A stretch of 7,440 bases of DNA from Faecalimonas sp. (GCA_026169575.1 JAPFCT010000287.1:1-7440); one strand, 5' to 3'; counted from the stretch's first letter, positions 1 through 6,885 are shown. The notes: generated from the sequence alone by a model not told the origin. Program-made: numbers and translations.

Positions 1-1
1 G

Positions 2-298
2 AATTATAATGGTGAAACGCTACTGAAGGATATTGAGGAGGCAGAAGAGGAATCTGGCACGCTTCCGGTCATTGTCTACTGTCGTACAAATAATTATTAT
101 GGATTTGAAGAGTGGAACTATGATGTGTTGATCGACAGTGAAAAGTCGAATCTATATGGAGGGAAAAAAGAACTGTTCGCTGAGTATTTGGAAGAAAAGG
201 AATATTCTGTTGAATATGTGAATGATTACTATGTAGTAATGGCAGCGCCTGGAATTTCAGAAAAAGAGGAGAAGAACATTAGAGATTATATCTTTTGA
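2..298 (+). CDS. C-terminal end of an unrecognised protein, 5' truncated by the window edge
   Basis: An open frame enters from the left edge and ends at TGA 296-298, giving the last 98 codons of a protein whose start lies outside the window. The visible part is hydrophilic and acidic, rich in Glu, Tyr and Asn, with no membrane segment. It reads as a compact soluble domain with short strand-like stretches such as LPVIVYCR and YYVVMAAPG alternating with charged helices. I do not recognise the family. A soluble C-terminal domain of a membrane glycosyltransferase or similar envelope protein would suit the surface-glycan context, but that is inference from neighbours, not from a motif. The codon pattern is coherent to the stop, so the coding call is reasonably safe while the function stays open. 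The next gene starts about 90 bases downstream. Confidence 0.75.
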   Translation, partial: NYNGETLLKDIEEAEEESGTLPVIVYCRTNNYYGFEEWNYDVLIDSEKSNLYGGKKELFAEYLEEKEYSVEYVNDYYVVMAAPGISEKEEKNIRDYIF

Positions 299-320
299 TA
301 ATAGTGTTTAAGGATAATTT

Positions 321-326
321 TATAAT
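321..326 (+). promoter_or_regulatory. candidate -10 box upstream of the acyltransferase gene
   Basis: A perfect TATAAT lies in the short AT-rich gap between the first gene and the acyltransferase, about 64 bases before the ATG at 390. The best -35 match, TTGATA at 295-300, overlaps the previous stop codon and gives a spacing of 20, which is longer than the usual 16-18. The acyltransferase might therefore have its own weak promoter or simply be read through from upstream. In AT-rich DNA such a hexamer can occur by chance. Confidence 0.3.
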
Positions 327-374
327 TCAGATAATGGATTGAGAGTGGAAGAAAATTAAACTACCAGAGAATAA

Positions 375-381
375 AGAAGGG
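375..381 (+). promoter_or_regulatory. ribosome binding site that fixes the acyltransferase start at ATG 390
   Basis: AGAAGGG sits 8 bases before the ATG at 390, the normal distance for a Shine-Dalgarno element. No comparable purine-rich site precedes the TTG at 403, which is the first start codon available in the long downstream frame. Initiation is therefore expected at 390, in the frame that the G-tract disconnects from the rest of the gene. Confidence 0.7.
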
Positions 382-389
382 ACAAGAAC

Positions 390-1764
390 ATGAATAAAAA
401 ATTTGATATACAATATACTAAACTTCTCAAGGGGGGGGGGTATACTACTCTTATTTTTACATCATATTTTAAATAATTCTTACTCCTATGTGAGTATATT
501 GCCCCGCAGTATATTATTACATTTGGTGTCGCTGGGGAAAATATGTGTAGGTATATTTTTTATACTTAGTGGTTATGGAATGTATTCATCTTTTTTACAT
601 AAACAAGGGAAATCTTGTTGGGATGATTTTAAATTTGTAGGGAAGCATGTAATAAAATTATTTTTTTCTTATTGGATTATCTTTCTTGTTTTTGTTCCAA
701 TTAGTATTTTTTTTGGCTATAATTGTGTAGAGGTATATAGTAGAACTGGAAATTTTATAGTTAATATACTGTCTGAAATTATGGGGATGGCATTTCTATT
801 TTCTACACCGAGTATGAATAATACATGGTGGTACTTAGATGTTACGATAGTTTTTTATTGTATTTCACCGCTTCTTTTTCGACTGACTCAAAAGAGAAGA
901 AAAATTACCAATATTTTATTTATCACGTTGTTCCTGCTAAGCTTATGTTATTATGATCCCAAAGGATTAATAATATATTTTATTCCATACTTTTTTGGTG
1001 CGATTATGGCAAGAGACTGTCTTATAGAAAGAGCTGTGAATGATTCGAAAAAGTATGACATAGTTAGGCAAATCTTACTAGCTATTATATTTTTTAGTGT
1101 TGTACTATATCGTGAAATAGTATTAAGAGAAGATGTTAAATTTTATAAACTCGATTGGATATTAGCAGCAATTTTAATTTATTTTTGTTTTTATTATATT
1201 TCTGTTAATTCAAAATTAGGAAACTTATTGATACGGTTAGGGGAGCAGTCGGGAAATATTTTTCTTTTTCATTCTTTTTTGTATGCATTTTGGTTAAAAG
1301 ATTTAATTTATGGAAAGTTAAAAATTGGAATTATCATTTATCTTTTTTTCTTGATAGTTTGTTATTGGATATCTATGGGGCTTGAGTGGTTTAAAGAGAA
1401 ACTCAAAATTAATTATTTGACAGATACAATTATAAAAAGTGGCAGAAAAGTCACTGCTTTATTTGGAGTCATTATTTTTTTTGTATGTATCAGTTGTTTG
1501 CCAAAGGTCATTGCTTTTATGGCAATAGGAACAGTGAGGTTAGAAACGAAAGAAACCCCTATTCAAGTGGGAGCTTCAAGGAGGATTAATGTAAAATACA
1601 ATACTGTATTTGATGAACTTATGATACCAGTATGGGAAAGTAGTAAGCCAGATATTGCAAAAGTTTCCTATGATGGTATTATTACGGGGATTCAAAAAGG
1701 AGAAGCAGTAATTTCCTGTAAAGTAGGTATAAAAGAGGTAGAATATAAAATTATAGTTAACTGA
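390..1764 (+). CDS. membrane acyltransferase (acyltransferase-3 family) with C-terminal Big_2-like domain; frame broken at a G10 tract (putative phase-OFF)
   Basis: This is probably an integral-membrane enzyme that transfers acyl groups, typically acetyl, to an envelope glycan. From ATG 390 translation passes through the G-tract at 431-440 and stops at TAA 474-476 after 28 codons. The long frame enters after the tract and runs to 1764. With nine Gs the two join into 457 residues beginning MNKKFDIQYTKLLKGGGILL. Residue numbers below refer to that joined form. It shows the family's early KG..ILLL..HH motif (His24-His25), an LSGYGMY segment, NTWWYLD, a late LFHSFLYAF segment and about 10-11 hydrophobic helices up to about residue 380. 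Residues 381-457 look like an extracytoplasmic bacterial Ig-like domain, with WESSKPDIAKVSYDGIITGI followed by a G.A.ISC strand. The gene is visibly more AT-rich than its neighbours. The alternative is a TTG start at 403, but this has no ribosome binding site. A true pseudogene or a homopolymer sequencing error cannot be excluded. Confidence 0.85.
431..440 (+). repeat. homopolymeric G10 tract inside the acyltransferase start region (candidate phase-variation switch)
   Basis: Ten consecutive Gs lie 41 bases after the ATG, in an otherwise very AT-rich gene. They encode the Gly stretch of the conserved N-terminal motif. Nine or twelve Gs connect the ATG at 390 to the long frame. Ten Gs lead to TAA at 474-476. 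Eleven would read through GTA TAC TAC and also reach a stop within about 12 codons. Two of the three possible phases are thus OFF. Length change by slipped-strand mispairing is the known mechanism of contingency loci with G tracts in other bacteria; applying it here is inference. Confidence 0.8.
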
Positions 1765-1772
1765 TTTAAAAT

Positions 1773-1800
1773 TTGTAAAATTATTATTTAGTAGTATAAG
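1773..1800 (+). promoter_or_regulatory. candidate promoter for the aminotransferase-LRR gene run
   Basis: In the 83-base gap after the acyltransferase, TTGTAA (1773-1778) and TATAAG (1795-1800) form a -35/-10 pair with 16-base spacing, matching 4 of 6 and 5 of 6 consensus positions. This would leave a leader of roughly 40 bases before ATG 1848. The gap holds no clear terminator, so read-through from upstream is also possible. Confidence 0.35.
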
Positions 1801-1847
1801 AGAAAGGAATCAGTGGTTTCTAATATTGGAATCCATAATGCAAGAAA

Positions 1848-2993
1848 ATGTATAATAAGTTTATTAGTCAATTAGAAGGATCATCATCGGTTGAGTTAAT
1901 GCTGAAAGCAGAGCAGATGCGTAAAGAGGGCAAGAAAGTAATTAGTCTGGCTGGGGGGGAGCCAGACTTTGATACTCCTAAAAGAATTGTTTCTAAGGCA
2001 ATCGAATCTTTAAAGAATGGGGAAACTCATTATGCGGTGGGAAAGGGAATTTTGCCACTTAGAGAAAAAATAGCAGAGAAATTACAGAAAGAGAATGGTA
2101 TTTCGGCCACATCCGAGAATATTATTGTGACTCCAGGTGGGAAGTATGGTGTTTATTTAGCAGTTGCCTCATTATTAAATGTGGGAGAGGAGGTTATTGT
2201 GTTTACTCCTGCCTGGGTTTCCTATTGCCCGATTATAAGGGCGTGTGGGGGAGTACCTGTTGTGAGCCATCTTCAGTATGAAGACAATTATAAAATAAAG
2301 GAAGAAAATATTATTCCATATATTACTTCAAAGACAAAGGCGATTATCATTAATTATCCCAATAATCCTACTGGAAAGTTATTGTCCGAGGACGAAGCAG
2401 AATTGCTGAGAGATATTGCTGAGAAATATAATTTGTATATTATTTCAGATGAGATTTATGAGAAAATTGTCTTTGATGGTAAAAAAAATATCAGTATGGG
2501 TTCTTGCCAAAGTATTGCCGACAGAGTTATAACAGTGAATGGGTTTTCAAAGTGTGCTGCGATGACCGGATGGAGAATAGGGTATACTGCTGCCAGCAAA
2601 GAGATAACTGATGTAATGTATAACTTATATGTGCATACAATAACAGGAGTCAGCCCATTTGTTCAGAGAGCATCTCTGGAAGTATTTCGATGTGAGGATG
2701 AGATAGAAGAGATGAGAACGGTCTATGAAAGCAGAAGAAACTATTTTACAGATGCGCTAAATGAACTGAATGGAGTAGAGTGCAGAAGACCGGAAGGCGC
2801 TTTTTATGCATGGGTTCGGTTTAATAATGCCCAAAACTCCAGAGAAGCCTGCAAAAATTTGTTAGATCAGCATGGTATTATAGGGGTTGATGGTCAGTCT
2901 TACGGAGAAACAGAGCATCCGTGTGTCCGATTTTCATTTGCAAGTAATATAGAGGTGTTAAAAGAAGCAATAGAACAATTAAAAATAGGTTAG
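1848..2993 (+). CDS. PLP-dependent class I/II aminotransferase (aspartate aminotransferase-like)
   Basis: This is a cytoplasmic pyridoxal-phosphate enzyme of 381 residues, the usual length for fold-type I aspartate-type aminotransferases, which move an amino group between an amino acid and a 2-oxo acid. Landmarks in order are GGEPDFDTP (residues 36-44) near the N-terminus, the aromatic/HYAVGKG segment (61-67), NNPTG (172-176) with the cofactor-contacting Asn, SDEIYE (200-205) with the Asp that pairs with the pyridine nitrogen, NGFSKCAAMTGWRIGY (231-246) with the Schiff-base Lys235, PEGAFYAW (315-322), and Arg361 in VRFSFA, the likely substrate-carboxylate binder. All key residues are present, so it should be active. 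Substrate specificity cannot be read from the sequence. It is not of the sugar-aminotransferase (DegT) type, so a direct role in amino-sugar synthesis is not indicated. The frame is closed by TAA at 1836-1838, making ATG 1848 the first ATG, but its ribosome binding site is weak. The next gene begins 53 bases downstream. Confidence 0.92.
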   Translation: MYNKFISQLEGSSSVELMLKAEQMRKEGKKVISLAGGEPDFDTPKRIVSKAIESLKNGETHYAVGKGILPLREKIAEKLQKENGISATSENIIVTPGGKYGVYLAVASLLNVGEEVIVFTPAWVSYCPIIRACGGVPVVSHLQYEDNYKIKEENIIPYITSKTKAIIINYPNNPTGKLLSEDEAELLRDIAEKYNLYIISDEIYEKIVFDGKKNISMGSCQSIADRVITVNGFSKCAAMTGWRIGYTAASKEITDVMYNLYVHTITGVSPFVQRASLEVFRCEDEIEEMRTVYESRRNYFTDALNELNGVECRRPEGAFYAWVRFNNAQNSREACKNLLDQHGIIGVDGQSYGETEHPCVRFSFASNIEVLKEAIEQLKIG

Positions 2994-3031
2994 TGGAAAA
3001 ATAAAGGGAGAACAAATCAAGGTATAGAGAG

Positions 3032-3036
3032 AGGAG
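3032..3036 (+). promoter_or_regulatory. ribosome binding site that selects ATG 3047 for the first LRR protein
   Basis: AGGAG within a GAGAGAGGAG stretch lies 10 bases before ATG 3047. An in-frame TTG at 3038 is only one base from the site and cannot be used with it. The ATG start also gives a clean Met-Lys-Lys signal peptide. Confidence 0.8.
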
Positions 3037-3046
3037 TTTGGAAAAG

Positions 3047-5476
3047 ATGAAAAAATCAGGGAAAAGATGGGTAAGTTTTGCATTAGTGGCAGCATTGTGT
3101 TTTGGAAATGGTACTATGGTATTCGCGCAGGACAATGTGACCGAAGAAAAAATTGAGGTTCAGGAGAGTGAAGCGCCTGAAGAAGGGGCAGAAGACACGG
3201 TACTTCCAGAGGAAAATGATCAGGCAGATGGTGAAATGGGAGAAGAAATTCCTCAGAATGACGGGCAGCAAGCAGAAACTCCGGAAAATGAAATTCCAGA
3301 TAGTCAAATACCGGAGATAGGGAATCCAGAAAGTGAGAAGCCAGAGGTAGGAGAACCAGAAAGTGGAAGCACAGAAGGAGAAAAACCAGAAAACGAAATA
3401 CCGGAAGGGGGAAATCCAGAAAGTGAAACACCAGAAGGAGAGAAGCCGCAGGAGGTACTTCCAGATGATCAGGTGCAAGCAGAAGACAATTTGACAGAGC
3501 AAAACGAACAAAAAGATCCTGCAGAGGAAAGTAAAACAGAAGAAAAAGAACCTGATCAACAAAAAGAGGAGAAGAACGAAGAGAAAAAGGAACAAAAATC
3601 TGAAAAGGCTGCCAATTCATTTGAAATAGAAGGAACTGTATTAAAAAAATATAAAGGTACTGGTGGAGCAGTTACAATTCCAAGTTATGTTACAGAGATT
3701 GGATATGGGGCATTCCGTGGTGCAGGTGGAATTACAAGCGTAAGGATTCCTTCCAGTGTTAAGGTCATAGGATCTTATGCGTTTGAAGAATGTTATGGAA
3801 TTAATTCTATCAGTTTATCAGAAGGCTTAGTATCAATAGGAAATGGAGCTTTTGAACAGTGTTCAGGCTTAAAATCAATCAGTATTCCGAACACAGTATC
3901 AGAAATAGGAAACAGTGCATTTTATAATTGTACGGGATTGGGGAAGGCTGTTATTGGAAGCAAAGTTCAAAGTATAGGGGATTCTGCGTTTTCGGGAACG
4001 AATATAACAACTTTAACGATTCCGGACAGTGTTGTAGAAATAGGCTGGTCTTGTGTAGCTGATTGTAATCGATTACAAACAGTTAAAATTGGAAATGGAT
4101 TAAAAAGGATAGAAAATGGTGCATTTCAAGACTGCCAGAATTTAATATCTGTGAGTTATGGAAGTAAAATTACAGAAATAGGATCCAATGCATTTAGAAA
4201 ATGTGTGAGTCTAAATAATATAACGCTTCCTAAATCATTAAATACTATAGAAAGCTCAGCATTTGCTTCTTGTACCGGATTAACAAATGTTGTTATTCCG
4301 GATTTTGTAGTGACAATCGGTAATTCGGCTTTCCAAAATTGTGCAAGTCTTAAATCAGTGACGATAGGAAATAGAGTTCAAACAATAGGGGATTCTGCAT
4401 TTCAATCTTCTCAAATAGGTTCTTTAGTGCTACCTAATAGTGTTGTGAAAATGGGATGGGCAGCATTTTCAGATTGTACAGCACTTAAAACAGTGACTCT
4501 CGGGAATGGTCTTGTAGCAATTCCATCAAACGGATTTAATAATTGCATAAGTTTAACCGATATAGAAATTAAGGGGCAAGTCACTGGTATTGGAAGTTAT
4601 GCTTTTGAGTCTTGCAAAAGTTTAGTAAATATAAATTTCCCAGAGTCTATTACAACAATAGGGAATAGTGCGTTTAGTAATTGTACATCCTTGAGAGTTG
4701 TAAAATTGGGGAATAGTATTACAAAAATAGGTGACACCGCTTTTGCCTATTGTACCAGTCTGGAAAAACTATATATGCCATATTTTTTAGCTGAGTATGG
4801 GTGGAGAATTTTAAATGGATCTTCAAATGTAACAGCATACATTTATAGTGATGCGACAATTGCTTTGCAATGGGCAAAGGAGAATGGAGTCAGGTATCAG
4901 TTACTGGGAACCTTTAAGCCAAATGCGGTAGGTAATCTCCGGGCAGCCGGTTCGGGAAAGAACAAAGTAACTTTAACATGGAATGAGGCAGCAGGAGCAG
5001 AGGGATATTTGATTTATGGGATCAGAGGAAATGAAAAATACGGCTATATTGGAATGACAACCATGGGTACAAAATTTACAGATACAAAAGCAAAAGATAC
5101 AGAGTATAATTTCTACTGGGTATTCCCTTATATCAAAAATGAGCAGGGGCAAATGGTAGTTGGAGGAACTCCGAAATATGTGTATGCAAAGGGAATTATT
5201 CCAGCAGTACAAAATTTAAAGGCTTCATCTGTAACAGGGGGAGTAAAATTGACATGGAGTAAGCGAACTGATGCAGAAGGTTATTTAATCTATGGAATAA
5301 GGCCAGGTGCAAAGTATAGTTATATTGGAATGACAACGAAGGGAACAACATTTACTGATAAAAAAGCATCTAAAAAAGAGTATAACTATTATTGGGTATT
5401 CCCATACCATAAGAATAAACAAGGAAAAATGATTGTTGGAGGAACAGCTCCGTATACATATGGGCGGGCAAAGTAA
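3047..5476 (+). CDS. secreted BspA-like leucine-rich repeat protein with acidic stalk and two Fn3-like modules
   Basis: This is an exported 809-residue protein, probably surface-displayed and involved in binding or adhesion, as known for BspA-type LRR proteins; no enzyme motif is visible. Residues 1-27 form a signal peptide (MKKSGKRW, hydrophobic core, cleavage after VFA). Residues 28-190 are a disordered, strongly acidic Pro/Glu/Lys-rich stalk that includes pentapeptide repeats. Residues 191-574 hold a lead-in strand and 16 LRR_5 units of 22-23 residues with the pattern IP..V..IG..AF..C..L..V. Residues 575-623 form a cap ending in ALQWAKENGVRYQ. Residues 624-718 and 719-809 are two related tyrosine-rich Fn3-like modules sharing AEGYLIYG, YIGMTT, FTD.KA and YWVFPY. 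No LPXTG, choline-binding or C-terminal membrane segment is visible, so the mode of attachment is unknown; the terminal modules are candidates. The gene is probably cotranscribed with the aminotransferase upstream and the paralogue 44 bases downstream. The Cys that recurs in most LRR units is normal for the family. Confidence 0.92.
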   Translation: MKKSGKRWVSFALVAALCFGNGTMVFAQDNVTEEKIEVQESEAPEEGAEDTVLPEENDQADGEMGEEIPQNDGQQAETPENEIPDSQIPEIGNPESEKPEVGEPESGSTEGEKPENEIPEGGNPESETPEGEKPQEVLPDDQVQAEDNLTEQNEQKDPAEESKTEEKEPDQQKEEKNEEKKEQKSEKAANSFEIEGTVLKKYKGTGGAVTIPSYVTEIGYGAFRGAGGITSVRIPSSVKVIGSYAFEECYGINSISLSEGLVSIGNGAFEQCSGLKSISIPNTVSEIGNSAFYNCTGLGKAVIGSKVQSIGDSAFSGTNITTLTIPDSVVEIGWSCVADCNRLQTVKIGNGLKRIENGAFQDCQNLISVSYGSKITEIGSNAFRKCVSLNNITLPKSLNTIESSAFASCTGLTNVVIPDFVVTIGNSAFQNCASLKSVTIGNRVQTIGDSAFQSSQIGSLVLPNSVVKMGWAAFSDCTALKTVTLGNGLVAIPSNGFNNCISLTDIEIKGQVTGIGSYAFESCKSLVNINFPESITTIGNSAFSNCTSLRVVKLGNSITKIGDTAFAYCTSLEKLYMPYFLAEYGWRILNGSSNVTAYIYSDATIALQWAKENGVRYQLLGTFKPNAVGNLRAAGSGKNKVTLTWNEAAGAEGYLIYGIRGNEKYGYIGMTTMGTKFTDTKAKDTEYNFYWVFPYIKNEQGQMVVGGTPKYVYAKGIIPAVQNLKASSVTGGVKLTWSKRTDAEGYLIYGIRPGAKYSYIGMTTKGTTFTDKKASKKEYNYYWVFPYHKNKQGKMIVGGTAPYTYGRAK
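3278..3457 (+). repeat. pentapeptide (15-base) tandem repeat array in the stalk of the first LRR protein
   Basis: About twelve degenerate 5-residue units run from residue 78 to 137, with Pro usually second and Glu or Gly at the end, for example TPENE, IPEIG, NPESE and KPEVG. The DNA keeps the period: CCAGAAAGTG recurs at 3326, 3356 and 3416, offsets of 30 and 60 bases. The 15-base unit allows copy number to change without breaking the frame, which would alter stalk length. Confidence 0.75.
3671..4768 (+). repeat. array of 16 BspA-type leucine-rich repeats (LRR_5)
   Basis: Sixteen consecutive coding units of 23 residues (two of 22) span residues 209-574, each with the core IG..AF and usually a following C..L. 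Units 4-7 (from 3878) and 10-13 (from 4289) resemble each other more than their neighbours. Both blocks contain a short 22-residue unit that lacks the usual Cys, and both continue with a unit carrying a Trp after the IG or MG position. This indicates expansion by multi-unit duplication. Confidence 0.85.
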
Positions 5477-5520
5477 TTAGGAACTATTAAAATGAACGAG
5501 AGAAAAAAGGAGTAAAGTAA

Positions 5521-6885
5521 ATGAAAAAATTGATGGTATTATTGTTAAGCTGTTCGATAATTTTTGCTGGATCTTTCACAAGTGTATATGCAGCAGAAGT
5601 AGTGGAAGAAGAGAATCATCAGATAGAGCAGAATAATTCAGGCAAAATAGAAGAAGAAATCCTTCCAGAGGAACAAGAGAGTGAAGTTCTTCCAGAAGAC
5701 CAGCAGACAGTTCCGGAGAAAGAGGAAAGTGAGCAAACAGTTATTCCAGAGGATGAGCAAATTCCAACAAATGAATCGGAAAATGGTGTGGATAAGGAAA
5801 ATACGGAGACAAAATATACAGAAGCTAAATTGGGAAAGCCAGATGCAAACGGTTTTGTGATTGAGGATGGGATTCTGACGGATTATAGAGGGTCTGCTGT
5901 ATCAATAAAAATTCCTGAAAATGTAACTACAATTGGCAGACATGCTTTTAATGGACACGCTTCTTTGAAAAGAATTGAAGTAGGGAGAAATGTAGTAAAA
6001 CTTCAAGAAGGTGCGTTTTATGGTTCGGAAGCTGAGGAAATTCTATTGCCAGATACTATTACGGAAATACCAAATAATACATTTGTACTTTGTAAGAATT
6101 TAAAAAAGATAGTATTGCCAGAAAGTGTGCAAACAATAGGACAAACGGTATTTAGTGCAACTAAAATAGAACGGGTGTATATTCCGGCATCCACCCAGAC
6201 AATTTTTTATAATGCATTTGAAAATTATTCTGGATATAATGATCATTTAACAATTTATTGTCCGGAAAATTCTGTTGCACATAATTTTGCACAGAATAAT
6301 GGAATATCCTACAAAATTACAAATTTACCAAACGCAGTGAAAAATTTAAAGGCAGTTTCAAATGGAAAAAATAAGGTAAAACTGACATGGTCTGCTTCAG
6401 AGAGAGCGGAGGGGTATTTAGTGTATGGTCAGAAAAATGGAAAATATGGTTATGTAGGAATGACGGACAGTAATTCTAAGACAACTTTTACAGATAGTAA
6501 AGCATTGGATACGGATTATAATTATTACTGGGTGTTCCCTTATATTACAAATATCGACGATAGAATGTTGCCAGGTCCTTGTGAAAAATATGTATATGCA
6601 AAAGGAGTTCTTCCGGCGGTGCAGAATCTGAAAGCATCTTCTGAAAGAGGCGGTGTGAAACTGACATGGAAACGTGTTTCCGGAGCGGAAGGATATTTGG
6701 TATATGGTCGTCGTGCAGGTGGAAACTATGAATATATCGGAATGACGCAGAATGATAAATACACGGATAAAAAGGCATCTAAAACAGAGTATAACTATTA
6801 TTGGGTGTATCCGTATCATACAAATACCCAGGGAAAAATGATCGCAGGGGCGACTCCTAAGTATACATATGGAAAGGCGAGATAG
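5521..6885 (+). CDS. secreted short BspA-like LRR protein with two Fn3-like modules, paralogue of the upstream gene
   Basis: This exported protein of 454 residues has the same plan as its upstream neighbour but a much smaller LRR domain. Residues 1-24 or 1-25 are a signal peptide (MKKLMVLLLS, cleavage near SVYA-A). Residues 26 to about 105 are an acidic Glu/Pro stalk with ILPEEQ and VLPEDQ phrases. Residues of roughly 110-230 carry a lead-in (FVIEDGILTDYRG) and five LRR_5 units such as KIPENVTTIGRHAF. A cap (IYCPENSVAHNFAQNNGI) follows. Residues 268-364 and 365-454 are two Fn3-like modules with AEGYLVYG, Y.GMT, FTD.KA and YYWVFPY or YYWVYPY. The start is secured by AAGGAG at 5507-5512, 8 bases upstream. 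There is no LPXTG or C-terminal membrane anchor. It lies 44 bases after the longer paralogue, so coexpression is likely, and the two may share a partner or attachment site through the common C-terminal modules. The molecular ligand is not identifiable. Confidence 0.9.
   Translation: MKKLMVLLLSCSIIFAGSFTSVYAAEVVEEENHQIEQNNSGKIEEEILPEEQESEVLPEDQQTVPEKEESEQTVIPEDEQIPTNESENGVDKENTETKYTEAKLGKPDANGFVIEDGILTDYRGSAVSIKIPENVTTIGRHAFNGHASLKRIEVGRNVVKLQEGAFYGSEAEEILLPDTITEIPNNTFVLCKNLKKIVLPESVQTIGQTVFSATKIERVYIPASTQTIFYNAFENYSGYNDHLTIYCPENSVAHNFAQNNGISYKITNLPNAVKNLKAVSNGKNKVKLTWSASERAEGYLVYGQKNGKYGYVGMTDSNSKTTFTDSKALDTDYNYYWVFPYITNIDDRMLPGPCEKYVYAKGVLPAVQNLKASSERGGVKLTWKRVSGAEGYLVYGRRAGGNYEYIGMTQNDKYTDKKASKTEYNYYWVYPYHTNTQGKMIAGATPKYTYGKAR

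Noticed and set aside
403..1764. TTG at 403 as the true start of the acyltransferase
   Set aside because: It lacks a ribosome binding site, gives an N-terminus (MIYNILNFSR) unlike the family, and reads the region before the G-tract in a different frame from the one that gives the expected KLLKG sequence.
2481..2488. A8 run in the aminotransferase
   Set aside because: In-frame Lys codons in an AT-rich genome. The frame is intact and the conserved motifs after it are all correct.
3038..3046. TTG 3038 as start of the first LRR protein
   Set aside because: It lies one base after the AGGAG site, too close to be used. ATG 3047 has proper spacing and gives a normal signal peptide.
2878..3135. Minus-strand open frame across the aminotransferase end and the next start
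   Set aside because: It overlaps two well-supported plus-strand genes and the translation shows no domain or signal.
3083..3620. Two long open frames on the minus strand across the stalk region
   Set aside because: They are by-products of the Glu/Pro-rich repeat on the plus strand, giving Phe/Leu-rich low-complexity translations with no start context.
4973..5212. Minus-strand open frame inside the Fn3 modules
   Set aside because: It is antisense to conserved coding sequence and has no ribosome binding site or recognisable protein features. The same kind of shadow recurs at 6418-6819 and 6545-6778 opposite the homologous modules of the second protein.
5521..5595. Lipoprotein signal (LLSC around Cys11) in the second LRR protein
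   Set aside because: The hydrophobic core continues past the Cys to a normal VYA-A cleavage site, and the residues before the Cys fit the lipobox poorly.
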